A stretch of 64,000 bases of DNA from Solanum dulcamara (GCF_947179165.1 NC_077247.1:9387001-9451000), one strand, 5' to 3'; numbered from the stretch's first letter, positions 28,489 to 41,725 are shown. Made by a program: numbers and translations. The notes: generated by a model from the sequence alone, not told the origin.

Positions 28489-31370
28489 CTGAGAGTTGAC
28501 TAGTTATTGCCCAATTTTCCAGAGGCTCTAATTTTCTTTTTTCATGTTTGAACCATTGACACTTTTAACATGGCAATGAAGTGAATTACTATTGTTTTAT
28601 CTTAATTATTTTTTCTCTTCTCTTTTACTTGTAAGCAAGCAAATGCATTTTACTTAATTTAATTACCATAATGAGATGAATCGGAGCTAGCACCTAGAGA
28701 TTTAAAACAAGAACTCACCACTAATTACATAATAATTAGTCAACTAACCAGAACCTACCTTTGTACTATATTCAGCACAAGATATTTTGTCGTGGAAAAC
28801 TCCTTTTTCAAGGGAGTAAAAAACCACAGCCTACATTTGTGAGATTTGCCTTAAATCTCCACTAAAAACTCAAGCAATTTTGAGATTACAATTCTATAAC
28901 CAAAGAGACTAACTCCTTCCTACCTTACCCTTCGTAGTTACAACTGTCTCTTTCAAGATTCTACACAAATCTTGAAAGTTTTTACCACTCAGGAACAAAC
29001 AACTGTTACAAAACGTCTAGTAAAGTAAAAGTTACAATATTTCGAACATAGAATCAATCAAAGAACTAGAGAACTACGACAATAGCCTCCTTAGGAACAT
29101 GTTCTCTTTGTTGACATTTGATTCTTCACAAAGCAATCCTCATGATGAAAACTATTGCCAATAACAAACCTTGATATGTGAGAACAGAGTCCACCATTAA
29201 TAGAATCAATGCGGCACATCATATAAAAGAGGTGATGTGTACTACCTCGCACTTTTGGGCTAAGAACTGAACCATTTCACTTATGTGATTTGAATCAAAC
29301 CCAGAAAATTTTGGTGGTTCTTAGGTGTTTGGAGGACCTATTTATGTTTGGTGTGAGGTATGGTTGTAGGTTGCATGTACATGCAGTTTTGTTGGGAAAA
29401 GACGATTTTGAATTGATTTTGAATCAATTTAAAAAATCGTCACTTAATTTTTTAAAAGTAAAAAGAACTAATAATTTAAATTTTAAGAGACAAATAAAAA
29501 AATCATTTAAAATTCAAAAATCCGAATAAGAATTCTAATTACACTTAAAAAAGATTTTAAGCACTTAAAAGTGTCCACAGACATGTGGTTTACAATGATT
29601 TGAAAATTCTTATTTTAACCAACTTTGAAAAAATATATTAATTTAAAGAAAGGACATTTAAAGTCATTTGAAAAATAACTAGCTTACACTTTGAAATAAT
29701 TTTTTATGAAATCAAACTTTATATAAAAATAATCGATTGAATGAAGAGAGACAATTAAATAAATTTATTTTTTAAAAAGAGAAATTTATCATAAAATGGT
29801 TTGTCTTTTGGTGATTTAATTAAGTTGAGCTAAGCAATTAATGTTAGAATTAGTACAAAAATAATAAAATATATGGAAAAAAAATAAAGATGAAACAAAT
29901 AGAGGTTTTTTGCGCCTCTTCAAACTTATGAGCAATTTACATAAACAATATAGCAAAATCGACAGAATATAACAAACATCAATATATATTTAGTATAAAT
30001 AGCTAAAGCTTACCTTTTTTTATATTATATGAATACAATTAAATATTAAATAGCAAAGTTAATTATATTTTTAATAATTATTTTTAAATTGTATACATAA
30101 TTAAACAAATATTTAATAGCAAAACAATAAATGCACCCCTAATCAATTGCACTCTCCATATTTCCATTGATCACGATTCTCTTCTGAATGATTTTAGCTT
30201 CATTAGGTATTCTCCAATTCCAATTATTTTTTTTTAGATTATGCTTGTATACAATTATATGGTTCATCTATTTTTATAGGATTTCGTTCAAGAAATATTG
30301 TCTCCATTTGAATGCAAAGTATTCATATATCCCCCAACACTAATATTTTAATACAATCATACTTATATAGATACTTGCATCCATTTGAATTTAAAGCATT
30401 CATATATGCTAGTATTTCTTGAATACAATTGAATACTATTTTTATGGTATGTTCTATTCTATTTGTTCATTTTATGGGGTTGTCCAAATATATCAAACTT
30501 TTATTTAATATCAAGAGTATACATATATACACTGTATTATTGTATTCTTAAGAGTAATGTGTTTAAATTATCGTGTTTGGTTGTATTAAGATGAGTAAAA
30601 GTCTGACAAGGAAATAGAATTTGTATTGAAAATTATATAGAATATCTTACTTAGTCATTGCTCTTACTAGTTGACTCCACATTTATAGTGTTAATCTTTA
30701 AATTTCTAACTAAGTTATATATGGGAACATCATCTTTGAAATATACTCCCCGTTTCATCCTTTTCAAATAGAGGATCAAAACGACGACAAGTTTAAAATA
30801 AAATGGGTAAAAATTGTTAAGAGATTTTAAGTTGGGATGAAAAGTGATACATGTTACTTTGTTTTATTCATAGCCATAAATGTATTAATGAATTAAACAT
30901 TAAACAAATACAACACAAATTATGATTCTTGAAGAAGAATAATGTAGAAAAAATAGAAAAAAGGATATATCTCAATTTTTTTGATTAATTTGTTAAGATT
31001 TCGTACATGCCTTTCAATAGGTAATTATTTGTTGTTCATTTAATAATAGGAAATTGAAAGTTTTTAGGACGTAAATAAAGGGGTGTTAGTTATAGTACTA
31101 AATTTTTACCTTATTTACTGTAGTATATTTATAACTGTATTACTGTATAAATAAATTAATAAAAAATTATACAAATATATAACTAATAATGGATATAAAC
31201 TGTAGTAATTTTTGGTAAATAACATATTTATGGTTTTTCAAATTCAATAACCCTACAACTATAGTTATTTATGTAAGTTGCTCAATAATATATTGTATAA
31301 TTTTATTTACGAATTATGATATATATTTTACTCCTTACACAAATTAGCTTTACTTTTCTTACCACAAATA
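28489..31370. other. 3' flank of the cellulase gene and AT-rich intergenic DNA
   Basis: The 3' UTR probably covers the first 100-200 bases; no single polyadenylation signal stands out. 28690-29250 has a different texture (GTGGAAAACTCC near 28793, GGGAGTAAAAAACCAC near 28815) that recalls decayed copia-type retroelement sequence, but no protein motif supports it. 30746-30775 has a Stowaway-like start (TACTCCCCGTTTCATCC) with no convincing second end. No gene was seen; the small open frame at 29290-29529 has no recognisable feature. Confidence 0.5.
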
Positions 31371-31531
31371 GATCTTTCTCTTTATTTTTCTCCCTCCTTC
31401 TCTTTTCTTCCATCCTCCCCCCCCCCCCCTCTCCTTTCTTCTTTCATCATTTTCTCTCTATTTCCTTCTTCTCTTTTCTTCGGTCATTTTCCCTCTCTCT
31501 ATATATATAATTTCTTCTTTCATCATTTTGA
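31371..31531. repeat. Polypyrimidine tract with a 13-base C run
   Basis: About 130 bases almost wholly C and T on the plus strand, including an unbroken C run at 31417-31429 and repeated TTCTTTCATCATTTTCTCT words. The same word pattern continues after the SINE (31722-31790), so the SINE was inserted into this tract. Confidence 0.85.
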
Positions 31532-31532
31532 A

Positions 31533-31721
31533 GGGGAGCCTTGGAGTAACTGGTAAAGTTGCTGCCATGTGACCAGGAGGTCACGGGTTCAAACCTTGGA
31601 AACAGCCTCTGGCAGAAATGCAAGGTAAGGCTGCGTACAACAGACCCTTGTGGTCGAGCCCTTCCCCGGACCCTGCGCATAAGCGGGAGCTTAGGTGCAC
31701 CGGGCTGCCCCCTTTTTTTTT
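31533..31721 (+). mobile_element. Au-type tRNA-derived SINE
   Basis: About 189 bp starting GGGGAGCCTTGG. The pol III promoter parts are in place: box A GTAACTGGTAAAG at 31546-31558 and box B GGGTTCAAACC at 31585-31595. The conserved 3' part includes CTTCCCCGGACC and CACCGGGCTGCC, followed by a T run as tail. Flanks ATCATTTT (31522-31529) and ATCATTTT (31722-31729) fit a target duplication. The family call rests on recognising the widespread plant Au SINE consensus. SINEs encode no protein and move with LINE enzymes. It lies 3.0 kb downstream of the cellulase stop codon. Confidence 0.85.
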
Positions 31722-31904
31722 ATCATTTTCTCTCTCTTTCCTTCTTCTATTTTCTTCATTCATTTTTTTTGTCTCTCCTTGTTTTTAAATTTCATTTATT
31801 TTAATTTTTAAGGATGTTTGGTGAAGATTAATGTTTATTTTTTTTTTGAAAATATGAGGAATTTTTTTGACATTATTAATAAAAATTTTAAAAATATAAA
31901 CTAT

Positions 31905-32785
31905 ACTTGTAATACATTTTAAATTTAATACATTATACACATTATAGGTATTTTTTAATGCACACTGTGAATATGTAACTAATATATTTTAACTTCATTA
32001 ATAAGATAAAAGAATAAATAACAATTGTAATAAATGTGAATTCAATATATTATACATATCATAGACATGTTTCAACACATATATTGAAATATATAACTAA
32101 AATATTTTTTTATATAATGCATTTCTAACACAATAAAATAAATAAATATAAATGATAAGTGTAATACATTTCGAATTCAATATATTATACATATTATAGA
32201 TATGTTTCAATGCATGGTGAATGTATAACTAAAATATTTTTAATACAAATATATTATAAGTATTATGTGTGAATTTCAAATATTCTAGTACTATTCAATT
32301 TAATTTACGTTGTTAGAAATATATTATATTTGTTGAAATAACAACAACTGAATTCATAACAATGCATAATATTGAATTCTAGTTGTAATATATTTTGAAT
32401 TCAATATATTATACATATTATAGGCATGTTTCGATGCATGTGATGAATATATAATTAAAATATTTTTAATACAATAATATATTCTGTTTATAAGAGAAAA
32501 ACTAAAAAATAATTATATAAATTTTGAATTCAATATATTATATGCATGTTTCAATGCATATGGTGAATATATAAATAAAATGTTTTTAATACAATAATAT
32601 ATTTTAGCACCATTAATAAGAGAAAAAATAAACAATAATTATAATACATTTTGAAATTAATATATGATACATAGCGTAAATATCTTTCAACGAATGTGGT
32701 GAATATATAATTAAAATATTTTTAAAACAAATATATTATAAGTATTATACGTGAAATTCAAACATTTCAGTACTATTTAAATTAG
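31905..32785. repeat. AT-rich minisatellite, about six units of roughly 120-220 bp
   Basis: Units start near 31908, 32029, 32161, 32385, 32516 and 32641. Each has TTTTGAATTCAATATATTATACATAT-like sequence, then ATGTTTCAATGCAT, GTGAATATATAACTAAAATA and a variable AT-rich tail. Copies are clearly diverged and differ in length. No open frame. A polypyrimidine tract lies on the left and a polypurine tract on the right. Confidence 0.82.
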
Positions 32786-32818
32786 TTTTAAATTAGGATA
32801 ATTAATTATTATTTTTAA

Positions 32819-32918
32819 AAAGGGAGAAAGAGAAAGAAAAAAAATAGATAGAAAAAAGAGGAGAGAATAAGCACTAGAAAGAGGGAGAAAGAGAGAGAGG
32901 GGGGAAGAGGGAGAGGGG
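32819..32918. repeat. Polypurine tract, inverted partner of the pyrimidine tract
   Basis: About 100 bases of almost only A and G on the plus strand (AGGGAGAAAGAGAAAG and similar, ending GAGAGGGG). It mirrors the CT-rich tract at 31371-31447, with the AT-rich array between them. Confidence 0.8.
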
Positions 32919-34382
32919 TAATGAGGTAATTTTAGTTATTAATTCATATAAATATGATATAGACCGTAATAAAAAAGTACCCTAAAAAGGATAATTATTA
33001 ATTTAAAAGGGTTTATTCCGTTTATGTAAGAATTCCAACTTATTTCTTAGGCCCAAACCCAGTTTTTGTTCGATGGATTGGGTTTTGGACCTGTTCTACT
33101 GCTGCCAAGTAGTGGGCTTTAGGCCCGATGTTTGTTCCTGTCCTAAAGTTCTAACAAATGTAATTACATAATTACAAATGGGTTTCGACTCATTTTCTAA
33201 AAGGAACTGCCATCTCAAATCTACTACTGATTTGGGCTTTTCTTTCGGCCAAATTTTTCCATGTATACACCGTATATAGTGGTTGTATATCTCTATATTT
33301 CTTGTATCTCAGATATATATGGGTTGTATATCATCCTCATTTTTGGCTTCAAAATCTGTATATCAGCTTCCCGTACACCTATATCAACTTCTCAATAGTC
33401 TGAACATAACAGAGATTGACTCGAAAAAAGAAAAAAAAATTGAGTCTCAACTCAACTCAACTCAAGATGCAATAGGGAAACAAGAGTCTAGTAGACTCGG
33501 ATAAGGTTCACATGTACCACAAAAATAAAACAAATAAAATAAGAACCTATACGATTTATCATGAATTTCAATTAAATGCTATCATGGAATACTATTATGT
33601 CTAATTGATCCTATTTCGATTATGCAGCTGGGTTCTAAACCAAATATCAGCAAGTAGGACCAAATAAGAAATCTTAAACAAATGAGGTAGAATCAATCAT
33701 AAGGAAGAATAAATTTATATTTAGAAAGAACCATTCAACAAAAGAAACAAATTGGATCAATTGATTTGGGATACTGTCGCAAATCAGTCTCAATAAGTTC
33801 AAACATTTATCAATTCCGAAGCAATCAATCAGTTATCAAGGAGAAAATAAGCTCAAGAGAGAATAAATCCAAAGTGTGCACATCATTGTCCGATTTTAAA
33901 GAGGAGACACAATTAGCATTTTGCACTTAAAGAACAAATGGAATAATACATTAAAGAGGAAAACATGATGTAGCAATCTTGGGGTAGACACCATACTTCT
34001 AGAAATTAGGAATTTCTTTTAACAGAATACGAGAGAAAATAGGCCTAACCATATCATACTACCATGGCTAAACATATTTACTAAAAGAGTGGTGTGGCAT
34101 GACTCTTATACTCACTATTAGTCAACTCTTAGTATCAAATATGGCCTTCATTAGAGCTAAACAACACCCAAGCAGTAAGAAAAGTAAAAGTAAAATCAAA
34201 GCAACTTAATTACAAAGCTTTCAAGTCAAATTTTGACAAATTAGGAATCATTAAGGATAGGGCAGAAAGAGGACAAAAATCAAACAATTAACAAATACAC
34301 CTAAACAATCCAAAAGATATTAAATATTAATCCTCCCATGGAATCGAATAGCCACCAAATACTTGAAATTAATTAACGAGCT
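32919..34382. other. Intergenic DNA, no gene recognised
   Basis: Moderately AT-rich, with a short TCAACTCAACTCAACTCAA stretch near 33447 and no convincing coding frame or LTR end. 33500-34380 has the flavour of decayed retroelement or intergenic sequence but no motif I can name. It ends at the LTR D start, TGTAACACG at 34383. Confidence 0.5.
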
Positions 34383-34557
34383 TGTAACACGTCGTAGTAT
34401 TCTGGCCTACACCAAGTCCAAGAACCAAGAGAAAACCTAAGAAAAAGTAAGAAGAGTAGACTGCCTAATGCCACGAGTGACACCTACGGTTCGTAGGAGT
34501 ACCTAGGGATCGTAGGTGGTCATTCGTATGTCACCCCAACACTTAGAAATATTTTGA
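34383..34557 (+). repeat. LTR D, first segment
   Basis: Plus-strand LTR start TGTAACACG with CTACGGTTCGTAG and CTAGGGATCGTAGG palindrome-like words (34485-34520). It breaks off where an A-like LTR piece is inserted. The rest of D appears at 36383-37669 and 41459-41725. Confidence 0.6.
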
Positions 34558-36382
34558 GTTTCTTTAACCCGGCTGAATTTAGTTTTTTTAGGGCATTTTA
34601 GACTTTTCCCAAATTATTAGTTAATGAACCTAGACGTTTTTAGGACCTAATTCAACTTATAAATTAACCTAAACCTTTAATTCTTTTCATTCTTCTATAA
34701 TTCATCTATCAAATATTTCTCTCTCTACAAAAAGGCTCTCAAGGGTTTCCATTGAAGACTTCAAGCAAATTCACTCAATTTCTCCATTAAAATTCTCAAG
34801 TTCTTCCAAATTAATTGATGTTCTGACTCAAGGTATGTGGGTATTGATTCATGGATTCTTTCATCCATGAAGCCCAATCAATTTCTTAAGGTTTTCTATC
34901 AAATTAAAGTATGATATTTTATGGGTTTTGTGATCTCCATCCTAATTGCATGAATTTTGATTTAAAGTATGATCATGAGTCTATTTTGATATAAGTTGAT
35001 GGTTATTGAATTAAATTGAAGAGTTTTTCCATGAATTCTCCTATTTTGATTTTTAGGGTTCGTGATGTAACTTATTAGTATTTTGATTCATACTTCTAAA
35101 GAATGTTATCTATATGAATTATAGATGGGCTGATATAAAGTTTATGATCATGCATATCTTCAAGTAAATTTCGTGATTTTCAAGTCAATTGAGCATGCAT
35201 CCATGTCATACCCAAATTTTAAGTACAAGCTATGGTCATGAATTTTCAAAGTATGAAATATGACTATGTATTTCCATTATGATCATGAATTATAAGTATG
35301 TCTTAAATTATGGAATTACATGCAAGTTATGAAGTATGGTGACTTAGGATCCTATGTGGTGACCTAAGGCCTATTGATATGAATTATGCAAAAATAATTG
35401 TAATGATGAAAGGATAAATTCTCACATTACAAGTATGTTATGAAAATGAGCTACTTTATGATTTCAAGCCTATGATCATGACTATGATATATGATATTAT
35501 GATCTTATGTTATATATGTATTCCGTGGAATTTGACTAAGCACCGAGTGGACTTGAGGTGGGGGCCCTACCAAAAGCCTTAGAAGCAGCCTCATATTCCA
35601 TAAACTATGTACCACCATAGGTTGCCTTTATGGCCTAGTAGTCCACAAATAACACATGTTCATGATTAGGAGTCTACCTTGGAAAAGTAGTCTCCTCCTT
35701 CTCGATGTGGGTATCATCGGATTCCATATTATAGCTCACATGGTCTTATTGTCGGGTATGGTTCCTATCCCACATATGTATGATCTTTTAAGTATGTTAT
35801 GATTTCAAATTTGTGTTTTTAAATGCTTTGGTCAATATGATTTTCTCATGACTTTATGTATTCTAACTTATCATATGTTTTAATTGACCTTTGCATTCCA
35901 TGATTTATGTTGCATGTCACGCCCTTATACTTAGTACATTCCAACGTACCAATGCATATTTTTGCCTACATTATCTCATAATGTAGGGGTTGAGGTTGAA
36001 GATCCTTATCGTCCATGTAACTAGTAGGAGTTCCTATCCCAAGGTGTTGTGGTGAGTCCTCACTGACTGGAGACTAGTTTTAAGTTACTTATTGTTTTCT
36101 TGTAAAAAGACTTTTGCTTATGTTGTGTATTGAGGGTGAGCTAAGGACATGTCTTATCCCCCACCCATACTCATGTTTAGAGGCATCTTGTTGGACATAT
36201 GTTTGAGTCTATGTTGTCATAAGACATTTTCAGATTTCGATTCATGTTTTAGACTCTCTTATGATGTTTTCGCTTTTATATTTCACCTTATGTATGTTTA
36301 TGATATGTACAAGAGGCTTGGTTGGAGCCCTTCAGGAATTTGATCATCGTATTACGACTAGGCCCTAGATCGGGTCGTGACA
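34558..36382 (+). repeat. A-family LTR fragment, plus strand, inserted in LTR D
   Basis: From about 34562 the sequence matches the LTRs of element A in reverse orientation and ends GGTCGTGACA at 36382. The first roughly 300 bases of the LTR (TGTAACATCC start and palindrome modules) are missing. TTTC occurs at both edges (34559-34562 and 36383-36386), a possible partial target duplication. No internal region, so this is a truncated solo LTR. Confidence 0.75.
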
Positions 36383-37669
36383 TTTCACCACCATTCTCAT
36401 ACTTAACCCAACCTAATTTGGGACTAAAATCAGTCCCTTATCAGTACTTAAAAGGGTTTTTCTCTCATTAATACTTAAAACTTTTGAGAGAAAGAATTGG
36501 AGAGAAGAAGAGCTAGGGTTCCAGAGTTTCAAGCCAAGTCTTCGATTGTCGCATAGATTATCTTTGTTCTAGGTATGTAAGGCTATCAGAACGTGGACTA
36601 AGTTCATCTTCATACCCTACATATTCCTATAGTCAATTTGAGTTTGAGTTTGAGTTTCAATTCCCATAAAAGTAATTTTTTGAGTTATTTACATAATTTT
36701 TGATCGAGTTATGGTATATATTAATTATACTTTTTTGAGTTGAGTTTTGAGTTTGTGGGTTCATGTTTGGATTCAAATGAAGCCTAGTTGAGTCTTGTAC
36801 TTAATTATTCTATGCATTACTTTGAGTTAAAGAATGATTATTTTCATCAATTACTTTAAAAGAGTTTGAGAAGTCTCTTAACAAACCTTTTGAGCATGAG
36901 TTGTGTTGAGAAGTCTCTTAATCATACATTGAGCATGATTACAAGTACTTATGAACATCTATTTTGAGATTGAGTTGAGAAGTAAATTCATGTTTTAATG
37001 CGTTCATTAAGTTGAGATCATATCCTATAAAGAGAAGAGATGAGTTAAAATTTGAGCTAAGTCCAAAAGAGACTAAATGAGTTAATTTAGTAATTATACT
37101 CACTTGAGTTATAAGCATAATAAACTTTATTTTTGGAGTAGTACTGAGCACCAATTGGGCAAGCATTTAGAATAACTCAAAACTCATAAACTACGTAGTC
37201 TGCGTAGGATAGGATCATGCTATTCATTCGAGTGAGTTTATTAGAGCACTTTTATTGGATCCAGAGATGAGTTTGTGTCCCTTGCCATGGCAAGTTATTG
37301 GGCGGCTGTGGTAACGACAACAATTTGTTGTATCATCCCATAGCTTATAAGTGATGATTGTCGATTAGAGAAACTCTCCAAGAAGTAAAGTACTTATATT
37401 TTCATGTACTGAGTTACATTATTATTTCATGTCTTCTAAAGCATTGTCATTCATTATATTGCATGCTTTATTGAGCTGAGCTATTTCAGAGTTGAGTTCT
37501 TTGCGTTGAGTATCTTGAGTAAGTTTCTTTTAACCATTTTACATACTCGTACATTTTATGTGCTGACATCGTTCGACCTGCATCATTATATGATGTAGAT
37601 ACAGGTGTTAGAGATGATCAATATGTACATCGTTGAGGATCTATCTTTTATAGCTTTGTTGTCACAACC
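36383..37669 (+). repeat. LTR D, second segment
   Basis: The sequence has an LTR-like layout on the plus strand: AAGAATTGGAGAGAAG leader-like sequence, many GAGTTTGAGTT words, and GTTAGAGATGATCAATATGTACATCG near the end. It is interrupted at 37670 by LTR I and seems to resume at 41459. No coding capacity; the 75-codon frame at 36939-37166 is not supported. Confidence 0.55.
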
Positions 37670-39440
37670 TATCATGACCCGACCTAGGGCCTAGTTGTAA
37701 AATGGCAGTCGAAATCCCGAAGGGCTCCAACCAAACCTCTTGTACATATCATAAGAATACATAAGGTAAAGTAAAAATAGAAACATCATAAGAGAGTCTA
37801 AACCATGAATAGTGAACGAAGAATGTCACCTGACAACATAGACTCAAAACATTTGTCCAACTAGATGTCTCTACTTATGAATATGGGTGGGGGATAAGAC
37901 GTGTCCCTATATCACCCTCAATATGCAAAATAACAAAAGACTTTAAAAACAATAACCAACTCGATGATTAGTCCCCGATAAATGAGGACTCAACACAAAC
38001 ATCGCCAGATAGGAAAGCTTAACTTGACACGTGGATGAATATGATCTTCAACCTTAACTCCTACATTATGAGACATTGTAGGCAAAAAGCATGAATTAGT
38101 ATATTGGAATGTTCTAAGTATAAGGGCATGACACGCAACGTAAATCATGGGATACAATGGTCAAGCAAAACACATTATAAGATGAGATAAATAAAGTCAT
38201 GAGAAAATCATAATGACCAAAGCATTAGAAAAGCATAATTTAAATCATGAAATACATAAGAGATCATACCTATGTGGGATAGGAACCATAGCCGCAACTA
38301 AGACCATATGATCTTCAACATAGAATCCCGTTGTCTCTCCATACAATGAAGAAAAGTGAAATCTACTTGCCAAGGTAGACTCTACCCCGCTAGGCGGGTC
38401 ATACATATGCTATATGTGGATCCAATAGCTAGGCTCTGAAGATAACATATGGTGGCACATAGTTTAAGAGATATGAGGTTACTACTAGGGATTTTGGTAA
38501 GGTCCCACCTCAAGTCCACTCAGTGTTAAGTCAAATCCCACAGAATACATACATAGCATAGAAATCATAATGACATACATCATAGTCATGATCATAGGTT
38601 TGAAATCATAAAGTAGCTCATTTTTATAACATAAGTGCAATGCGGGTATTGTCTTTCCACATTACAAATCATATATACATAGTTAATATCATTAGGCCTT
38701 AAGGCACCACATTGAGCTCCAAGTCACCTTTTTCATAATTTGCATGAAAATCATAATTTGAAACATGCTTATAGTCTATGATCATAATTAAAATACATAA
38801 TCATAATTCATACTTAGAAATTTGGGTAAAACATGAACGCATGATTAATTGACTTGAAAATCATGAAATTGACTTGAAAACATGCACGATCATATACTTT
38901 CTATCAGCCCATACATTATTCATAAAGATAATATCATTCGTAAGTATAATAAAAATATCCCTAATTAATATCATGAACCCTAGAGATAAATGTAGGAGAA
39001 TTCATGGAAAAACTCTTCAATTCAATGCAATAACCATCAATTTTCATTAAAATAGACTCATAATCATAATTTGAATCATAATTCATGCAATTGGAATAGA
39101 GATCATAAAACCCATAAAATACCATACTTTAATTTGATAGAAAACTTAAGAATTTGATTGGGCTTCATGGATGAAAGAATCCATGAATCAATACCACATA
39201 CCTTAAGTGAGAAAACCAAATAATTTGGAAAACCTTGTGAGTTTTGATGGAGAGCTTGAGTGAATTTTTTTGAAGTTTTCAATGGAGTCCTTGAGAGTCT
39301 TTTGTAGAGAGAGAAATATTTGAGTAGGTGAATTTTAGAAGAATAAATATAATTAGAGGTTTATATTAATTAATAGAGCTGAATTAGGTCATAAAAACGT
39401 CCAGGTTCATTATCTAACTATTAGAGAAAAGTCTAAAGTG
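37670..39440 (-). repeat. LTR fragment I (A-related)
   Basis: It starts TATCATGACCC, a decayed TGTCATGACCC, and follows the A-family LTR plan (GACCTAGGGCCTAG, ACTCCTACATTATGAG, ATTAGTATATTGGAATGT). It breaks off near 39440 before the palindrome module and LTR end, where fragment J begins. Confidence 0.7.
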
Positions 39441-41458
39441 CCCTAGCTCACCCTCAAGATTAAGTCAAAATACCAAACATGACTTAAATGTCTAAACATA
39501 ACACAAGTTAGATAATATAGGAGTGTCATTCCCAAAATATGGGAACTCACCAAAGTGGTAGCCTTCAACGCTCAACTTAGCCACAGAGAGGAGAGTGTGG
39601 AGCGATGCTGATCCCTACATGGTGATATCATATTGGCAAAAGTATGCGTTAGTACTTTGAATGTACTAAATATGTGAGTATGCTATAAAATGAAGAACAT
39701 AAGAGAGACACATGTGTAGGTAATATGCATACGTAAATGTATGCATGAGAAATCATTATGCAAATCCTTAAAAAAATTATTTTGCGGGAAAGCGATCATA
39801 TTCGACATTTAAGACCATGTGAGCCATTACATAAAGTCCAACGTAACCCCCTACGTTGGAACGGGGAGACTACTTGCCAGGTAGAACTCCATCAAATTTA
39901 AACATTCTTTAACTTTAACTTTTATGGCTAACATGAATCCACTAGCCTAAAATAGCTGACAAGGGCCCCTATGGTGGCACATAGTTAATGCAACATGAGA
40001 CTTTACTTATGGACCCCTTCGGTCGAACTCCCATCTACATGCTACATTTGGTGCTAGGTCAAGTCCCATGGAATAACATTTAAATATTAATATAACATAA
40101 GCATTATATAACTTTAACATTAAAATATCAATCGGTGGAATAACTCATTAAAATCTTTCATTTGATTCAATGTGAGAATTGTTCTTTCACATTAAATCCT
40201 TACTTTGGCTAAGAAGCCCTTCACCAATCAATCATTTCATAAAAAATCCCTTCCATAAGCATTTACTTCATAACATTCATTTGGAGTCAAACTTCATTTC
40301 AACTTTGCTTTATCATAAGAAACTAGGTGGGTTCATTTCGTAAAAACCTTTCAATGCCTTTAAAGAATTCTTGCATGCATGAGAGTAATGGAAATGCATA
40401 AAATACACATTCTTAAAGCAACCTACCATATATATATTAAAACTCTTTTCAAGCCTTCATATATTCACTTTAATAACATCATAACTTCATGAAATCAAGA
40501 GTCAATATCCATCAATATATGTAAAGAAACTTCAAATATATCATAATCTATGCATTTAAAGTCATCATGTAAAAGCCCATAAGATTTCATCATTTTAAAT
40601 TGAAATGTTAGGTTAAAAAAATATTTGGGCTCCGTGGGTGGAAGGACCCATAGGTGAAAATCCACATACCTTGAGGAAAACCAAATCCCTAGGAATACTT
40701 GAGGAAGAAAGGAGACATGAATGCCTTGAATTTGAAAACCCATCTTGGGTTTAAGCCCTTGGAAGAACTTGAGAGGGGAGGATTTGTGTTGGAGAAGTTA
40801 GAGTGAATGAAATGAGGGCTTTGAAGGGTCTAGGTTCTTTAGATAGGTGAATTCAGTACTTAAAATGACACCATTTGGATTTTAAATAAAGGAAAAGACT
40901 AGAATGCCCCTTCAAATATCTGGCCGAAAGAGACTTCACGAGGATCCTTCATGGTCTGTGGTTCTCACCATGGTCTGTGGTGGGGTCCCGTGATAGGGGA
41001 CTTAGAGAAATTTAAAAAAGGGACTTGCAGGGTAGTCTCTGAAGTTTCTTCATGAACACCTTGACGGTCTGTGAAATGCATCGCGGCCTGTGTAGGGTGA
41101 CCGTGGTGCAGGTCCTGTAGGAGGCCTGTAGAAGTGGCTACCACAAACCCCTACATGGTCCATAAAAGTATCCACGGACCGTGGTGGTCGTCCATGGACA
41201 CTGCCTTGGGAAAACTCCTGAGGACTTTGGGGAGGTCTTTCCATAGAGGGCTTCATGGCCCTTGTACTTACCATGGTTCATGGTCCTCCATTGTGGTTCA
41301 CCCTCTGCAGACTGAGCCTCTGAATCTCTACCACGGTTGCACACCACGGTCCGTGAAGGATTCCGTGGTCAGCTTCTGGTGCCAACCTTCTGCAACTTTT
41401 TTGAGAATTCATCCTTGATTCCTTGGTTTAGAACCTTTCACATTTTCGGAGTCTTATA
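39441..41458 (-). repeat. LTR fragment J
   Basis: It begins inside an LTR (CTCACCCTCAAGATTAAG) and runs to an LTR end, GGAGTCTTATA, at 41458 (TATAAGACTCC on the minus strand, TG changed to TA). CCACGGACCGTGG-type palindromes are repeated at 40930-41370. Its own LTR start is missing. Joined to fragment I it makes a 3.8-kb LTR-like block from two families. Confidence 0.68.
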
Positions 41459-41725
41459 TTTGGTGAGAACCCTTTGCATTCAGAGGTGCTCCTTCACTTT
41501 CAATTCTTTTTTTATGTTAGTTCGTTGAGGTAGCCGTGAGCTTTTTTCAACACATTTTTAGTAGTTAGTAGAGACTTGATAGATTGTGTAGAGTGGAGTT
41601 ATTTGAGTATTTCATATTTTGTTTTAAATTACGATTTTCATTATTGAGTTATTATATTGAAGTTATAGTTTTAATTGAATACATTAAATTATTATTTAAT
41701 GATTGTTGATAATGCTTTATAAATA
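41459..41725 (+). repeat. LTR D, third segment
   Basis: Sequence such as GGTGAGAACC, CAGAGGTGCTCCTTC and TCGTTGAGGTAGCCG continues the plan of 36383-37669 after the I/J block. It ends where element G starts at 41726. Confidence 0.5.

Noticed and set aside
29290..29529. 79-codon open frame after the cellulase gene
   Set aside because: Lys/Asn/Phe-rich as expected from AT-rich DNA, with no motif or neighbour support.
30746..30860. Second Stowaway-type MITE
   Set aside because: TACTCCCCGTTTCATCC resembles an end, but the inner GGGATGAAAAG match is short and no TA-flanked far end was seen.
31533..31600. Possible tRNA gene
   Set aside because: Box A and box B are present but the sequence continues as an Au-type SINE with its conserved 3' part and T tail; no cloverleaf acceptor pairing was seen.
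33283..33504. 73-codon open frame
   Set aside because: No domain, no start or splice context, composition like the surrounding AT-rich DNA.
41050..41418. Overlapping open frames on both strands
   Set aside because: They arise from the repeated CCACGG/CCGTGG palindromes of LTR J, which lack stop words in several frames.
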